A DNA stretch of 64,000 bases from Liolophura sinensis (taxonomy: Eukaryota > Mollusca > Polyplacophora > Chitonida > Chitonidae). The DNA is taken from assembly GCF_032854445.1 (NCBI RefSeq), contig NC_088307.1:6150017-6214016 (forward strand), in the 5' to 3' direction. The notes under the pieces are model-generated. The model did not search any database, was not told where the DNA came from, and saw only the letters and a program-made list of their open reading frames with translations. Within the stretch, counting starts at the first letter, position 1, and every line of letters starts with the position of its first letter. The translations under genes and the position numbers were made by a program. This document shows, piece by piece, positions 1-13,200 of this stretch.

Positions 1-1150
1 TAATTATCTGATTTTGTACAGTTTTGTGGGTGACGAAAATCAGAATGTCACGGGTAAACCACTGCCTTTTGGAAAGTTCAAAGTACTTTTGTGATGAACT
101 CTTACATGTCTGAGGAATGACCTGACCTGACCTGAAACGCAGTGCCCTTAAAATGGTATCAACCTTAATATTTTTTCTGAGTTCAACATATGCACCCCAA
201 CACTGAGCACTTATGCTATCTTTGGCTCTAAAGCTTGATTCCCAGGTGCAAGTTTTATCAGAAAGGCAGCTTGGACAGTGTGACCGGTATACTTTGTCAC
301 CCACTATGATTTCAGAAAGATACAGTGACACTTGTGTATTTCAAGCATACACCTTTTTCTTGGCTTCTCAGTCATTTTGAAGTTTTGGTATGTTAACCGG
401 CTGTCACCGTCGAAGATGGACGAGGATGGTGTAGGCCTACATATTATCCCGATGAACACCCACACACAAAAATGTGAAGAGAGAAAAAACCTTGGATAAA
501 TGAACAATGAATTCTAATTACGATCATCTCCTTGCCTTGGTGTCATCGACACTACAGATACAACAGACTGCTGGCACAGTGTGTGATTCCTAATTTTGTA
601 AAATTCGACAAAACTTAGAGATCTCAGCAGCTTGCCTCTTGTCTGCGCCAAATGAAGCGGATCTGTATGCCTTGCCCACCCATGTGCTTACAGGCATCAC
701 ATTTGGATTTGTCGACAACGAGGAGTAAAAAATTCTTACCACATTGCCTGTTCACTCAGATAGGAAATTCCCCGCGGATTCAATTCACCGGTGACCCGCA
801 AACCTGTCGTTTGAAGTTCACGTATGTGGGTTATAGTTGGAGGGAAGGACAAAATGACGGTTTCTGTTGTCTTCTCGTTGCAGACGTGATAACACGAGAT
901 AACTTAAGACTCATGTGGAGTAGTACATTACATCAAAGGGCAGATAGCTTATTTCCAAACAACATATTGCTTTATTAAGCATAAGTTTTTACTTAACATA
1001 ATATTATTTACCTTTTAGGAAATAATAATTACTAGTCAAATTCGATACGATCCTTTTCAAGAGATGAAAATAAAAAGATGTTAGGGGAATCCCATTAATA
1101 ATAGAGTAGCCACCCCTAGAAAATAAATGTAATGGCCCATCGTCTGCCCA
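1..1150. other. Upstream non-coding stretch
   Basis: No recognisable gene is seen before the XAB2 promoter. Short open frames (for example 652-978 +, 304-507 -) show no family motif, no splice logic and ordinary composition, and are treated as chance. Confidence 0.5.
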
Positions 1151-1240
1151 ACGTCCAAGATGCGACTTCCGGGCATGCGAAGGGAATCCTCGCGTTAAAA
1201 GCACATCGTTGGGTTTACAGGTGTTTTCTGAAGAATCACA
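1150..1240 (+). promoter_or_regulatory. XAB2: Probable XAB2 core promoter / 5'UTR with ETS- and NRF1-like sites
   Basis: About 70 bases before the start codon lies ACTTCCGG (1165-1172), the reverse complement of the ETS/GABP core CCGGAAGT, followed at once by GCATGCGA (1173-1180), which resembles an NRF1 half site. These motifs typify TATA-less housekeeping promoters, which suits a core spliceosome gene. No TATA box is seen at the expected distance. The transcription start was not determined. An in-frame TGA at 1229-1231 lies just before the ATG at 1241. Confidence 0.45.
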
Positions 1241-1276
1241 ATGCCTGTGACAGAGCAGCCTAAGAATATATTTTTT
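1241..1276 (+). CDS. XAB2: XAB2 exon 1 (residues 1-12)
   Basis: The ATG opens [12 protein letters not shown], then donor GTAAGA. Joined in phase 0 to exon 2 it gives [15 protein letters not shown], which parallels the human start region PDLVFEEEDLPYEEE. An in-frame TGA 10 bases upstream fixes the start. It is found only by splice logic and homology, being too short to stand out as an open frame. Confidence 0.85.
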
Positions 1277-4200
1277 GTAAGATTTCGTTTTTTTTGAATC
1301 CAGAACTTGATGATATCTGCTTATGCATTTGTGGCCAAAAATCTAATTTTTCTGACCCTAATTTTTGATACTGGGTAACTGGGTTTATGCACTCGACCTT
1401 TTCAACCAATATTTTGAAATATTCTGAGAGAACTGGGGGTGTAGTGAAATAATTTTCATAGTTTTATGAAGCTTGCATCTTTAATGACACAAGCAAGTCG
1501 TGTTCAGGGTCATTTTCTTGATAATTGTATACACAAATACGACTGAAAAAGCGCTTTAGTGGTTGAAAGGTTAAAGATTTACAGTAGAAGTACAAGCACA
1601 ATGTAATTCTAATAAAGGATATAGTAACTAAGATGTAGTGTGGCAGAGACTGTCCTGGTGATAACCCCAATCGATGCTCCAGGGATCTTGCGAGCTCGCG
1701 CTAATATCAGTGAGACAGATGGGGACTCGCGCAAACTAAGTTAGATAAAAGACGTTATTTTACGATAGCTAACTTGAATACAATTTGTTGACTTGACTGT
1801 GCCGTTGACACCTAACATAAAATCACGTCTTTTAGCCGCAGTAGTTTGTGAGAGACTTCACCTACCTCACCGATATCTGCGTGAGACCCCTGAAACGCCG
1901 ATTAGGCTTGCTATAGTTTAGCTTTATCAGATTGTGACAGAACTGCCTAAACACCATTGTAGCCTGATTTCTCTACTAACAAAAACAAGGCAAAGTAAAA
2001 TGATTTTTATATTTCTAGTTGATTTACTCATTGTCCAAAAAAACAAAACAAAAAAAAAAACAATCAAATAAATAGATGAGTACATTGTTGTCATTGGGTT
2101 AGACTACAATTCCTCCATGATCATCAAATTTGTATAAAATGTACACTAAAGCGTATATTCCGCCTCAGTTTTAGAACTTCTAGAATCGTCAAAATCACAG
2201 TTTCATGAGTCATGTGAACATACACCAGTTATTTATGAACTAATACAGCAAAGTTTATTTGAAATAATGATAGCATCCGTGATGAATATATATTATATAT
2301 CGTATGAGTTGTTGTTTGATCATGATGCAGATTTACATACTTTCGAAAGTACAAGAATTAGCGTGGATTTTCTTCAGGGCCCAGTTGTTCAAAAGTGTAT
2401 TAGTCAATACTGATATTAAGTCATATTACATATTTATAATTTTAACAGAACACAGAAACCAATACAGTTGTACAGAGACCACATGACACAGCAGGAGATA
2501 TAGTTTATATTTAATATCAGTAACTTTGTATCAAGGATTTAATTTTTTCAATTTAGAAACAATTCCACTTTCACAGCTAAATGCTGTTTATATGTTGTGT
2601 GTGGAATCATATTAGCTGTGTATGTTCACATGTGGGAGTTATCCCCCTTAGCACCAGTGTATAAATCTGTTACTTGTCAATGGACTTATGGTGGATGATA
2701 AGGCTATATCTTCCCATCAACAGCCTTTCATAATGTAATGATGTTATGAATCTGGAAATCACATGTAGGGTGAAGATACAGGTATAGAGACTGAACCATT
2801 TAATCACTGTTGAAGATGAGCATTGGAAAAAAAAAATTGTCTTACAATCCGCTTTATTAGGGATCACTTTAAGTCATACAGTTTGACATGATTTAAGGGA
2901 GGATAGGTGCAGGTAGGTGTTAGCACTGTTAAACTGCTACAGGTATTATATTTCCTTGTTGTTGATGCATGGTTAAGAGCATTGGTTTATTGCATGTTTC
3001 TTCCTATTCTTGATTTCCCTGGTAAACACCAATCAAATAAATGAATAAATACATTTCATTTCCATTCTTTTGCAACAGGAAGAAGCTGACTTGGCATATG
3101 AAGAGGAGATTCTTCGCAATCCTTACTCTGTTAAATGCTGGCTCCGATTTGTTGAACACAAAAAGCAAGCTCCAAAATCTGCTATTAATTTGATTTATGA
3201 AAGAGCATTAAGAGAACTTCCTGGAAGGTGAGTGCTTTTGTTTATATTCTTTTATTTAGCAAATTTTTTTTGTAAACAATGTGTCTTGGTTATTTTTTTA
3301 GATGACCTAAATTTTTGTACACATCTAATTTGCTCATTGTTACCAATTTTGAGTGTGCTGTTGGTTGAAATTCTTTAAATGCTGCAAGACGAGGGTCAGT
3401 CTTTCACCAGTTCATGCAAAGATTTAAACATGCTGGCTTAAAGGGATATAGAATAGATTCTGATTGGCTTTGGTGAGAGATAGACAAATCCAGGTTACAC
3501 CTAGCCAAAGCTGAATTTTAGGTATGCTACATTTATTCAAGCGTGACCAAGATTTAAACCAAGAACCGTGCGTCAACTGTCAGTCAGTCAGCATCAATTC
3601 TGTATCCCTATAAGTGCAGTGACCTTGGAGGAAAGCACAAAGACGTGGTAATTGTATTATACCACAGAGTTAAGTGGTGTGTCAAGAGGCTTTGGAATAA
3701 TGCTTCATTGAGGCAGCACTATGATAATGTATATCATATTCTCACTATGATAATGTGTTGCATTATCTGTAACTAGTAAATTTGCAATTAGAGATTTTAA
3801 AAAACATGTCTGTTTGAGCAAAATTGTGTGCTCTCCTTCATCCACTTACCCTTTGTATTTTCCTTTCTCCAGCTACAAACTATGGTACAACTATCTGAAG
3901 TTACGTCGCCAGCAGGTCAAAGGTCACATTATCACTGACTCTGTGTACGAAGATGTCAATAATGCATTTGAGAGGTCACTCGTGTTCATGCACAAGGTGG
4001 GTTATACTTATTTGTGAACCATCAGTGTGTAAATTGACCCAGAATGTAGATCCCAAAGGTTGACACTCTTGGTTGGTTGAAAATGTGTTTTCTAGTCTAA
4101 TGAATTTTTGATGGCTAGACGTAGTTGATCTTTCATGAATTGTTTTAATGAGAATTCAGTGAACAAGCTTCAAACAGTGAGGCTCACAAGGGTTCAGTCT

Positions 4201-7200
4201 CAGAGTATTTGTAGGCTCACTCGCTGTTAACTGGGGCCATGGCGACAACAAGCAGACAGTAGTTCTCATGTGGCTGTTTGCCAAGTCTAACGCCACAGTA
4301 TGGTGTGCAGATTTGTACGTCATGCATGGGAAGGTTTGTCAGTAACCTGCCGAAGATGAAGGATTTGAGGGTGATATCTAGCGTCAATTGAGTTCTGGAA
4401 AACGTTTGGGCTCACAAACGGTTGGCCGCCCATACTAAACAAACTGTATTAAAACTAACAAGTACATTAAGCAAAAATATGATGGTTTACAAATAAAAAA
4501 TTTTTTATACAAATTTCTTTCATTCACAGACTTAAAAGCTCTTAGAAAACATCATTTTGAGTTGCATTTTTCAAATTTCTTTATGAACAGTCACAATGTC
4601 ACCATTAAATTTTGGGATCAGAGCCTGTAATGTTTTTCTAGATACATGTACAGCTCTGGATTTACCTCAGCTGTTCCTTTTTTCCCGCACCCATAAAACT
4701 GACAACCATGGTACAAGTGAAAAATTTTTCACAAATAAATATATAAATGTAAGTGGTAGGAGAATATAAATTGTTTTCATTGTTGTAAACCATTTCCAGT
4801 GTTATCTCCTGACTTACCATACAGTGATCTACATTGTTGTAAACCATTTCCAGTGTTATCCCATGACCTACCATACAGTGATCTACATTGTTGTAAACCA
4901 TTTCCAGTGTTGTCTCATGACTTACAGCATAGTGATCTACATTGTTGTAAACCATTTCCAGTGTTATCTTTTGACTTGCCATACAGTGATCTGCATTGTT
5001 GTAAACCATTTCCAGTGTTATCTCTTGACTTACCATACAGTGATCTACATTGTTGTAAACCATTTCCAGTGTTATCTCATGACTTACCATACAGTGATCT
5101 TCATTGTTGTAAACCATTTCCAGTGTTTTCTCTTGACTTACCATACAGTGATCTACATTGTTGTAAACCATTTCCAGTGTTATCTCATGACTTACCATAC
5201 AGTGATCTACATTGTTGTAAACCATTTCCAGTGTTTTCTCTTGACTTACCATACAGTGATCTACATTGTTATAAACCATTTCCAGTGTTATCTCATGACT
5301 TACCATACAGTGATCTACATTGTTGTAAACCATTTCCAGTGTTATCTCTTGACTTACCATACAGTGATCTACATTGTTGTAAACCATTTCCAGTGTTATC
5401 CCATGACTTACCATACAGTGATCTACATTGTTATAAACCATTTCCAGTGTTATCCCATGACTTACACCATAGTGATCTACATTGTTGTAAACCATTTCCA
5501 GTGTTATCTCATGGCTTACCATACAGTGATCTACATTGTTGTAAACCATTTCCAGTGTTATCTCCTGACTTACCATACAGTGATCTACATTGTTGTAAAC
5601 CATTTCCAGTGTTATCCCATGACTTACACCATAGTGATCTACATTGTTGTAAACCATTTCCAGTGTTATCTCATGACTTACCATACAGTGATCTACATTG
5701 TTGTAAACCATTTCCAGTGTTATCCCATGACCTACCATACAGTGATCTACATTGTTGTAAACCATTTCCAGTGTTATCTCATGACTTACCATACAGTGAT
5801 CTACATTGTTGTATTTTACTTGTGTGTGTTCAGATGCCGAGAATATGGTTGGATTACTGCCAGTTCCTTATGGATCAGTGTATGATCACACGAACTCGTC
5901 GTACGTTCGATCGCGCCCTCCGTGCCCTGCCCATTTCCCAACACTACAGGATCTGGCCGCTGTACCTGAAGTTTGCCCGCATGTACCCATTGCCAGAGAC
6001 GGCTGTACGCATCTACAGACGGTACATTAAGGTATGTTGGCACATCAAGGTATTGTCCCACATTTACATACAGGCTACTTAGAGGACAGTACATTCCAGA
6101 ATATTTTACTATCAAAGTTATATTGTATATATACTCTCCCAAAAAAGAAACGCAACATCCGATTCGTTTTATCCAAATATGAATTTTTCAACATCATCTT
6201 AAATACAAAAATAAGCATCACATCACACTGAAATTTTCCACACTGGTTGTTCAGACTTTTAAGTTAATTACAATGTCAAAATTTATCACATTAAAGTCCA
6301 TAGCACTCAGATGACGTCACTGCAAAGTCAATATCTGCTATGCCCACCATTAACCCGTAACACAGCGCGAATCCGTCTCGGCATAGACATGATCAATCGG
6401 CGAATATGGTTTTGCGGAATTCTTCTCCATTCTTGGTCAAGAGCCTGCAGCACTTCTTGCTGAGTTTGGGGCGCTGGATGACGACTGCGCAAGCGTTTTC
6501 CCAAGTCATCCCATAAATGTTCTATTGGGTGCAAATCTGGTGATTTGGACGGCCAGGGCAGCACTGTTACGTTCTGGTTCTCCAGAAAGTCAACCGTAGC
6601 ACGAGCTGTATGCGGCCGAGCATTGTCGTGCTGAAAAACTTCCCTACGAAGGTCCATTATGGGCAGCATGTGTGGCGTCAAAACCTCATCTCTGTATCGA
6701 GCGGCGTTAAGGTTGCCTGGGATGTGCACCAGTTGAGATTTTCGGGCGTATGATATGGCACCCCACACCATCACACTTCCTCCACCGAAATTGTTGACTT
6801 CAAGGATGCAGTTCCTTGCGAACCTCTCATTTCGGCGTCTGTAGACGCGTGTACGGCCATCTCTTTTCTCCAGCATGAATCTGGATTCATCGCTGAACCA
6901 GACTCGCCTCCAATTTCGCAGATTCCAGTCCCTTAATCTGTTGCACCATCGTACCCTTGCGCGTCGATGCTGTTGTCTCAGTACTACGCCAAAGTAAGGA
7001 CGTCTGGGACGTAATCCGTTTTCACGGAGATGGTTCCTGACTGTCTGTGCCGATATTCGTCGGAGACCTGGGACATTTGATGCTGTTTCTGTTGCTGTTA
7101 CGGTTCGGTTTCTGAGATGAAGTAACCGGATGTAACGGTCTTGGGCTGCTGTTGTGACCCTAGGTCGGCCATAACGTTGACGGTCAGCTGTTGAACCGGA

Positions 7201-10200
7201 TTGCTGGTACCGTTGCCAGAGCCGGCAAATCGTGCTCCGGTGAACATGATAAAGTCTAGCGACTGCATTCTGTGATTCACCGGCGAGGAGTCGACCTATG
7301 ACGATGTTCCAGGTAGCGGTGTCTAGTCTTGGCATATCTTGGCAGGTTGGAGAAGCAACTTAGTGACTGAATTCAATGGAACGGTTATGTGTCTTTTATA
7401 CCCATTAAATCTGCTTAACAATACGGCATGATTCGCAGGTGCAACTGTCCTAAGTTTTTCTCTACGAATCCCTCGCGCAGCGTTACACAAAGGCCGACCC
7501 TTAAGTCACGTGTGACCAACAGACACTATCTGGTGTTTAAATTCAATTATCGTACATTTACATTATAATATGATCATGTTGCCATGTCTCAATCACGCCA
7601 ATTTTTTGAAGAATTTATGATTGATCTTTTGGGGGGGATGTTGCGTTTCTTTTTTGGGAGAGTATATATTATATATATTGTGTAAATTGTAATAAAGTAG
7701 AAATATGATGATACTGTGTATCTTTTTAACATTCATCAAAATTATTCAAAAACTCTAACAGCTGGCACCTGTCCTGTATAGTCATGCTATTTTTAATGTA
7801 CATGTCTTTGTCTTATTTTAATACTTAACAGTAAAATCTATCTTCAATTGCCCATTTTATTCGTGGCATAAACTTTAAACGAATTAAATGTTTTCTTCAC
7901 TTTAGCTAAAAAAACAGGTAATTGTCTCTCTTTTTCAGCTGCAAAAAGAAAACATGGAGGACTATATAGAGTATCTGAAATTGATTGGTAGATTGGATGA
8001 AGCTGCAAAGCGATTGGTTGACATTATTGATGATGATGGCTTCACATCTAAGGCAGGAAAATCTAAACACCAGGTATGTTAGCAAAAGAAAGACAACACT
8101 ATACCGGATGTGTATATCCATCGATGAAGTATCCTACGGGAAGGTAAAAACATAACTTTTTGTTTTTGTGATGTAGCACAAGCAAGATTTTCATGGTTCA
8201 GATTAAGCAAAATCGCTCACATTGAGATAATCGAAAGCCCCGTTGTGAGTTTTAACATCAGTTTTAACCAATCAGGGCTGAGTTTATTTCTATAACCTGA
8301 AGACGTAGCTAGTATATGGCGTTTTCCATGGCCTCGTAAAAATTCCTGATTAAAAGTTGGTTTACCAAGCACATCAGAAAAGAATTATGTTGTTTGTTGT
8401 CTTCTCTATTAAATAATTAAACTGTGAAATAAATTGACAGTTATTTGATGGGCTGAGGATTTCAAATCTGAGTGTCAGAATAGGTATTATCCAGGTCATG
8501 TTTAATAGAAATAATATTATTCATACCAGTTGCAGATCACAAAGTTACAGGGTGTGGAAAAAATGAGTGGAATTAATTGGCAGTAGTAATCAGTACAATT
8601 TCCAAAGGTTAAATGTTTGCAGATTTCCTAAAATCTAAAATTTCATAAAATGTTCAAAGGGCTGTTTATCTTCTGTACGTGTTTAAAGTTGTTAAAATGC
8701 GTTGATAAATACAGGATTTCAAATATATGTATATATATATATATAGTTTGTTATTGTAATACTTTAGATGTCCTAAACTGACAGAACTGAAAGTTCTTTC
8801 TAGCTGCACTAGCACCCTAGAAATGATGATATATCGATAAGGCTGGTACTTTTTGGGTGTTTTTTTTTGTTGTAATGAAAACTTATGTTAGATAATGAAA
8901 AACTGACAAAACTGTGAGATGCATGAGACCACTGCTCATGGATACATTCTTGGATTGTTCTTGTTTTTTATTCAGCTTTGGAACGAGCTCTGTGAGCTGG
9001 TGTCCAAAAACCCAGATAAAGTTACCTCCCTGAAGATTGAACCCATCATCCGCCAGGGGCTGAAGAGGTTTTCTGACCAAATCGGCCTTCTGTGGAACTC
9101 CATGGCAGACTACTACATCAGGAGTGGGCATTTTGAAAAGGTAGAAATTTTTCATCTAAAATGGTTTCTCACCAGGTGTTGTTGATTATTTTTTTTAGTA
9201 GTTCCATATGTTGTCTAAAGTTGAACAGTCTGTACCAGAGATTTTTGTCAAAAAGTTCCTAATCACTTCAAAGTGAAATCAAAGTTTGTGTATTCACCAA
9301 AAATAGTTGAAGTTTGTGTGTTCACCAAGAATATCTATAGTTTGTGTATTCTCCAAGACTAGCTAAAGTTTGTGTATTCACCAAGAATAGCTAAAGTTTG
9401 TGTATTCACCAAGAATAGCTGAAGTTTGTGTATTCACCAAAAATAGCTGAAGTTTGTGTATTCACCAAGAATAGCTGAAGTTTGTGTATTCACCAAGGCT
9501 AGCTAAAGTTTGAGTTTGTGTATTCACCAAGAATAGCTAACGTTTACGTACTCACCAAGAATAGCTAAAGTTTGTGTATTCACCAAGAATAGCTAACGTT
9601 TACGTACTCACCAAAAATAGCTAAAGTTTGTGTATTCACCAAGAATAGCCTTTCAGTAAATATCACTTGTACCATTACTATTTATAGTGTGTAAAAGCAC
9701 TCTAAAGTTATAATGAAAGCCTCTTAATAAACTTTTTGAAATTAACTGCTGTTTCTGAATGGTAACACATGCACAGACAAGGCTGATATTCTGATGAAAG
9801 GTACATGTAATTACCGGGGCTATTCTAAAATAATAACATAATTTTGTTTGGATTTGTGCTGATTGATATTTTGTCTCTTTAAATTGGAGATTCTTTAAAA
9901 GGTACCATTCTGAACTTCTAACCTTACATTCACATACATGTACCACCAGAAGAGATCTCCACTTGCTGTGTCTTCCAATAGAGCATTCCTTGGATGTAAA
10001 GCTCTTCATTTCCACTTGCTGTGTTGCTCTACAACAGCAACCATTAAGTGTAGTGTTGGTTACTTTCACTCGCTGTATTTCTCTACCACAGTAGCCATTA
10101 AGTGTTATGTTGGTTACTTTCATTCGCTGTATTTCTCTACCACAGCAGCCATTAAGTGTAATGTTGGTTTCTTTCACTTGCTGTGTTTCTCCAGGCACGG

Positions 10201-13200
10201 GACATTTACGAGGAAGCGATCATGACAGTGGTGACAGTACGAGATTTCACACAGGTGTTTGACGCTTATGCTCAGTTTGAGAAGAGCATGATCAGCGCCA
10301 AGATGGAGACCACATCTGAGTTAGGACCTACAGAGGAAGGTGAGCGGGATTTATATGAGGGAAGTGGGTGTGGTGTTGAGGAGGAGGAGTCGCAGAGATG
10401 AGGGGAAGTGGGTGGGGTGTTGAGGAGGAGGGGTCGCAGAGAAGGATCGAAGTGGGTGGGGTGTTGGGGAGGTGGGGTCGTAGAGAAGGAGGGAAGTGGG
10501 TGGGGTGTTGCGGAGGAAGTGTCGCAGAGAAGTAGGGAAGCGGGAGGGTGTTGAGGAGGAGGGATTGCAGAGAAGGAGGGAAGTGGGTGGGGTGACGGGG
10601 AGGAAGGGTCGCAGAGAAGTAGGGAAGTGGGTGGGGTGTTGGGGAGGAGGGGTCATAGAGAAGGAGGGAAGTGGGTCGGGTGTTGGGGAGGAGGGGTCGC
10701 AGAGAAGGAGGGAAGTGGGTGGGAGGAAGGGTCACACAGAAGGAGGGAAGTGGGTGGGGTGTTGGAGAGGAGGGGTCACAGAGAAGTAGGGAAGTGGGTG
10801 GGGTGTTGGGGAGTAAGGGTCGCAGAGATGGAGAGAAGTGGTTGTGGTGTTGAGAAGGAGGGGTCTCGGAGAATGAGGGAAGTTTGGTTGGGTTTTTGGG
10901 GTGGTAAAATACAACTGAATGGCTTTTTCAAGGGTGTTGTAAATGTTTGGAACTAGTGCACACATTTTTGGAATTTGTTGGATAGAATCCAGAATTGTGG
11001 CAAGCACAAGTAAAGAGTGTAGTGAAAATGATGACAACAATATGTGAGGAGGAAAAAAAAATACATTTAGAATTTACCTAATTTTTGCATTAACAACACT
11101 TTTGTTAACTCAGAAATAAGGAAATGAATCAGTTTGCTGATGGCACTATGGATCATTAATGTGAAAAAAAAAAAGAGTAGATGTAGCATGTGTTGAAGTT
11201 TTATAACATTTTCAGAACAGAAATAAATAACAAATTGGTCTTCAATTTTTAGCATGGCATGTGAATATGACAGAAATATGTCACATAGAAGTATTTGAAA
11301 TTGATTTGGGACGTTTGGGACATATTAAATGAAGATGTACCTCACAGTTGTGAAGGGTCTGAAAGTAGTTCTAGTTTAATTAGCACCTTTGTTGTCCTTT
11401 TGAGTACATACATGTACGTATTGTCATTCTCTTCTGTTGTTGGATGTTGTTCCAGTTTTAATAACACTTTTATCGTCATTTTGAGTATATTAGTATTGTC
11501 ATTCTCTTGTGACCTTCAGATGATCTTGATTTGGAGTTGCGATTGGCCAGACTGGAGGACCTGATGGACAGGAGACCACTTCTCTTAAACAGGTTCAGTA
11601 TAAATAACAAAGAAGTAAAGACATCACCATATTAATATAAAAAGTTTGACATACCTTGTCATGATCCGGGCCACAATGTTGAAAGCTTGTGAAACATTTT
11701 TCATGTGCATTCACGTGCTGATGCCTCATCTTCCTTATTATTATCATCAAACCCATGTAGTTCAAGTCCAGCTCATGCTGGCTTCCACTCCAGCCATGCG
11801 TGGGAAGGTCTTGCAGCAACCTGCGGATGGTCATGGGATTCCCCCAGGCTCTGCCCAGTTTTCTCCCACCATAATTCAATATAAGTGAAATATTCTTGAG
11901 TAAGGCATAAAACACCAATCAAATAAGTAAATAAATCAAACCCATGTACGACTGTGAGTGTAAAGCATTACAGAGGTAAAGTCTTATTTGCATCTTGTTC
12001 TCATACAAAAATTAATCTGGACATAAAGGGATATAGCTGTCTCTTTTTAATGCCATTTATTAAATAATTAAATTTAGTATTTCCTTGAACCGTCAGTGGC
12101 TAATTTTTGTTATATTTGTGTGAAAATGGTATTATTCTCACCTCAGCCAATGAGGCTGTAATCATGGAGGTTCTAAACTCAAGTGCACCTCCTGCTGGTT
12201 CTGGCACAGTTTTGAGTCGAAGGGCACACCAGTTTAAATTGTTGTTTTACAGGAAAATAAAGTTTTATTCAAGGGCATAATAATAAAACTATGGTAAATG
12301 ACCTAAAGTTTCGAACGTTTCTACGGTAAATGACCTTAAAATTTTGAATGTGAGTTACTGTCGTTTACTTTCGCACGATCTGAGTTGGCAGCAAGAGTTA
12401 GCCCCCGGCCCGTTTCATTTACCTGCATGGCACTTAGCAGTTGTGGATGCTAATCCTCGCCACATGGGATCAAGTCACTGACTTTGAGGTGTGCAGCCCT
12501 CCTGACTAGTAAACCTACGTTTCCATCTCTTAATATAACCATGAATGAAATTGAAGAAGTATTAAGACAGGTGATGTCTATTACAAATCTTTAAATTCCA
12601 AACAGTGTCTCAAAGCATGACCACGCCAAACAGTGAATGTACATGCAGATTGTACACTGCAGACAAACCGATTATTCTGGTTAGGCCTATGTGGAAGTCA
12701 TGCAACGAAAATGTGTACAAATTTAGTTTAGCTAAAAAAGAATTTCACCGAGAAATATGTCATCAGCTTCCAGTGTCTTTGTAAGTATGTTAGTCTACAC
12801 GTACATTGTGCTTCCTTAGAGTCATAAACAAAATGTTTTACAATTTCCTGTATACAGTTTTGCCGGTCAGATCAGATAAGCGACAGGTAAGATTATTGTT
12901 TTGCCTTTCGCCAGCATCTACATGTAGATAAGACCAATCTGTATTGATTAACCTTCATCTGAGGGGACTCGGTTAAATATTAGGTAAATTCAGTAGTATT
13001 CAGGTTTACGAAATATGTGTGGAAGGTGACAGTCTTTCAAATTATGCCAGAATAAACAAGAAATTTTTAGCTGCAGCAGTGCAGATGCATGTGTGTGTGT
13101 AGGTGTGGCTTTGATTGCAATTTGACATCTTCATCTCACCTGCTGGTAGACCTAGTTTGCAAGTATGGATTCGCAGTATGCTTAATTCTGCTACAACTTT

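Noticed and set aside
652-978. 108-codon frame upstream of XAB2
   Set aside because: No recognisable motif, not in phase with any donor leading into XAB2, and the short exon at 1241-1276 already explains the N-terminus.
4662-6082. Long open frames of 353-427 codons on both strands (repeat proteins)
   Set aside because: They are shadows of the 54-bp minisatellite, whose unit is a multiple of 3 without stops. The only real coding part is XAB2 exon 4 at the end of the + frame.
9281-9649. CRISPR-like regular direct repeats of 28 bp (also 30, 37 and 27 bp arrays)
   Set aside because: Units are contiguous without unique spacers and lie in introns of a eukaryotic gene; ordinary minisatellites.
10328-10956. 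Proline/serine-rich - strand and Gly/Arg-rich + strand frames
   Set aside because: Frames of the G-rich minisatellite in intron 7.
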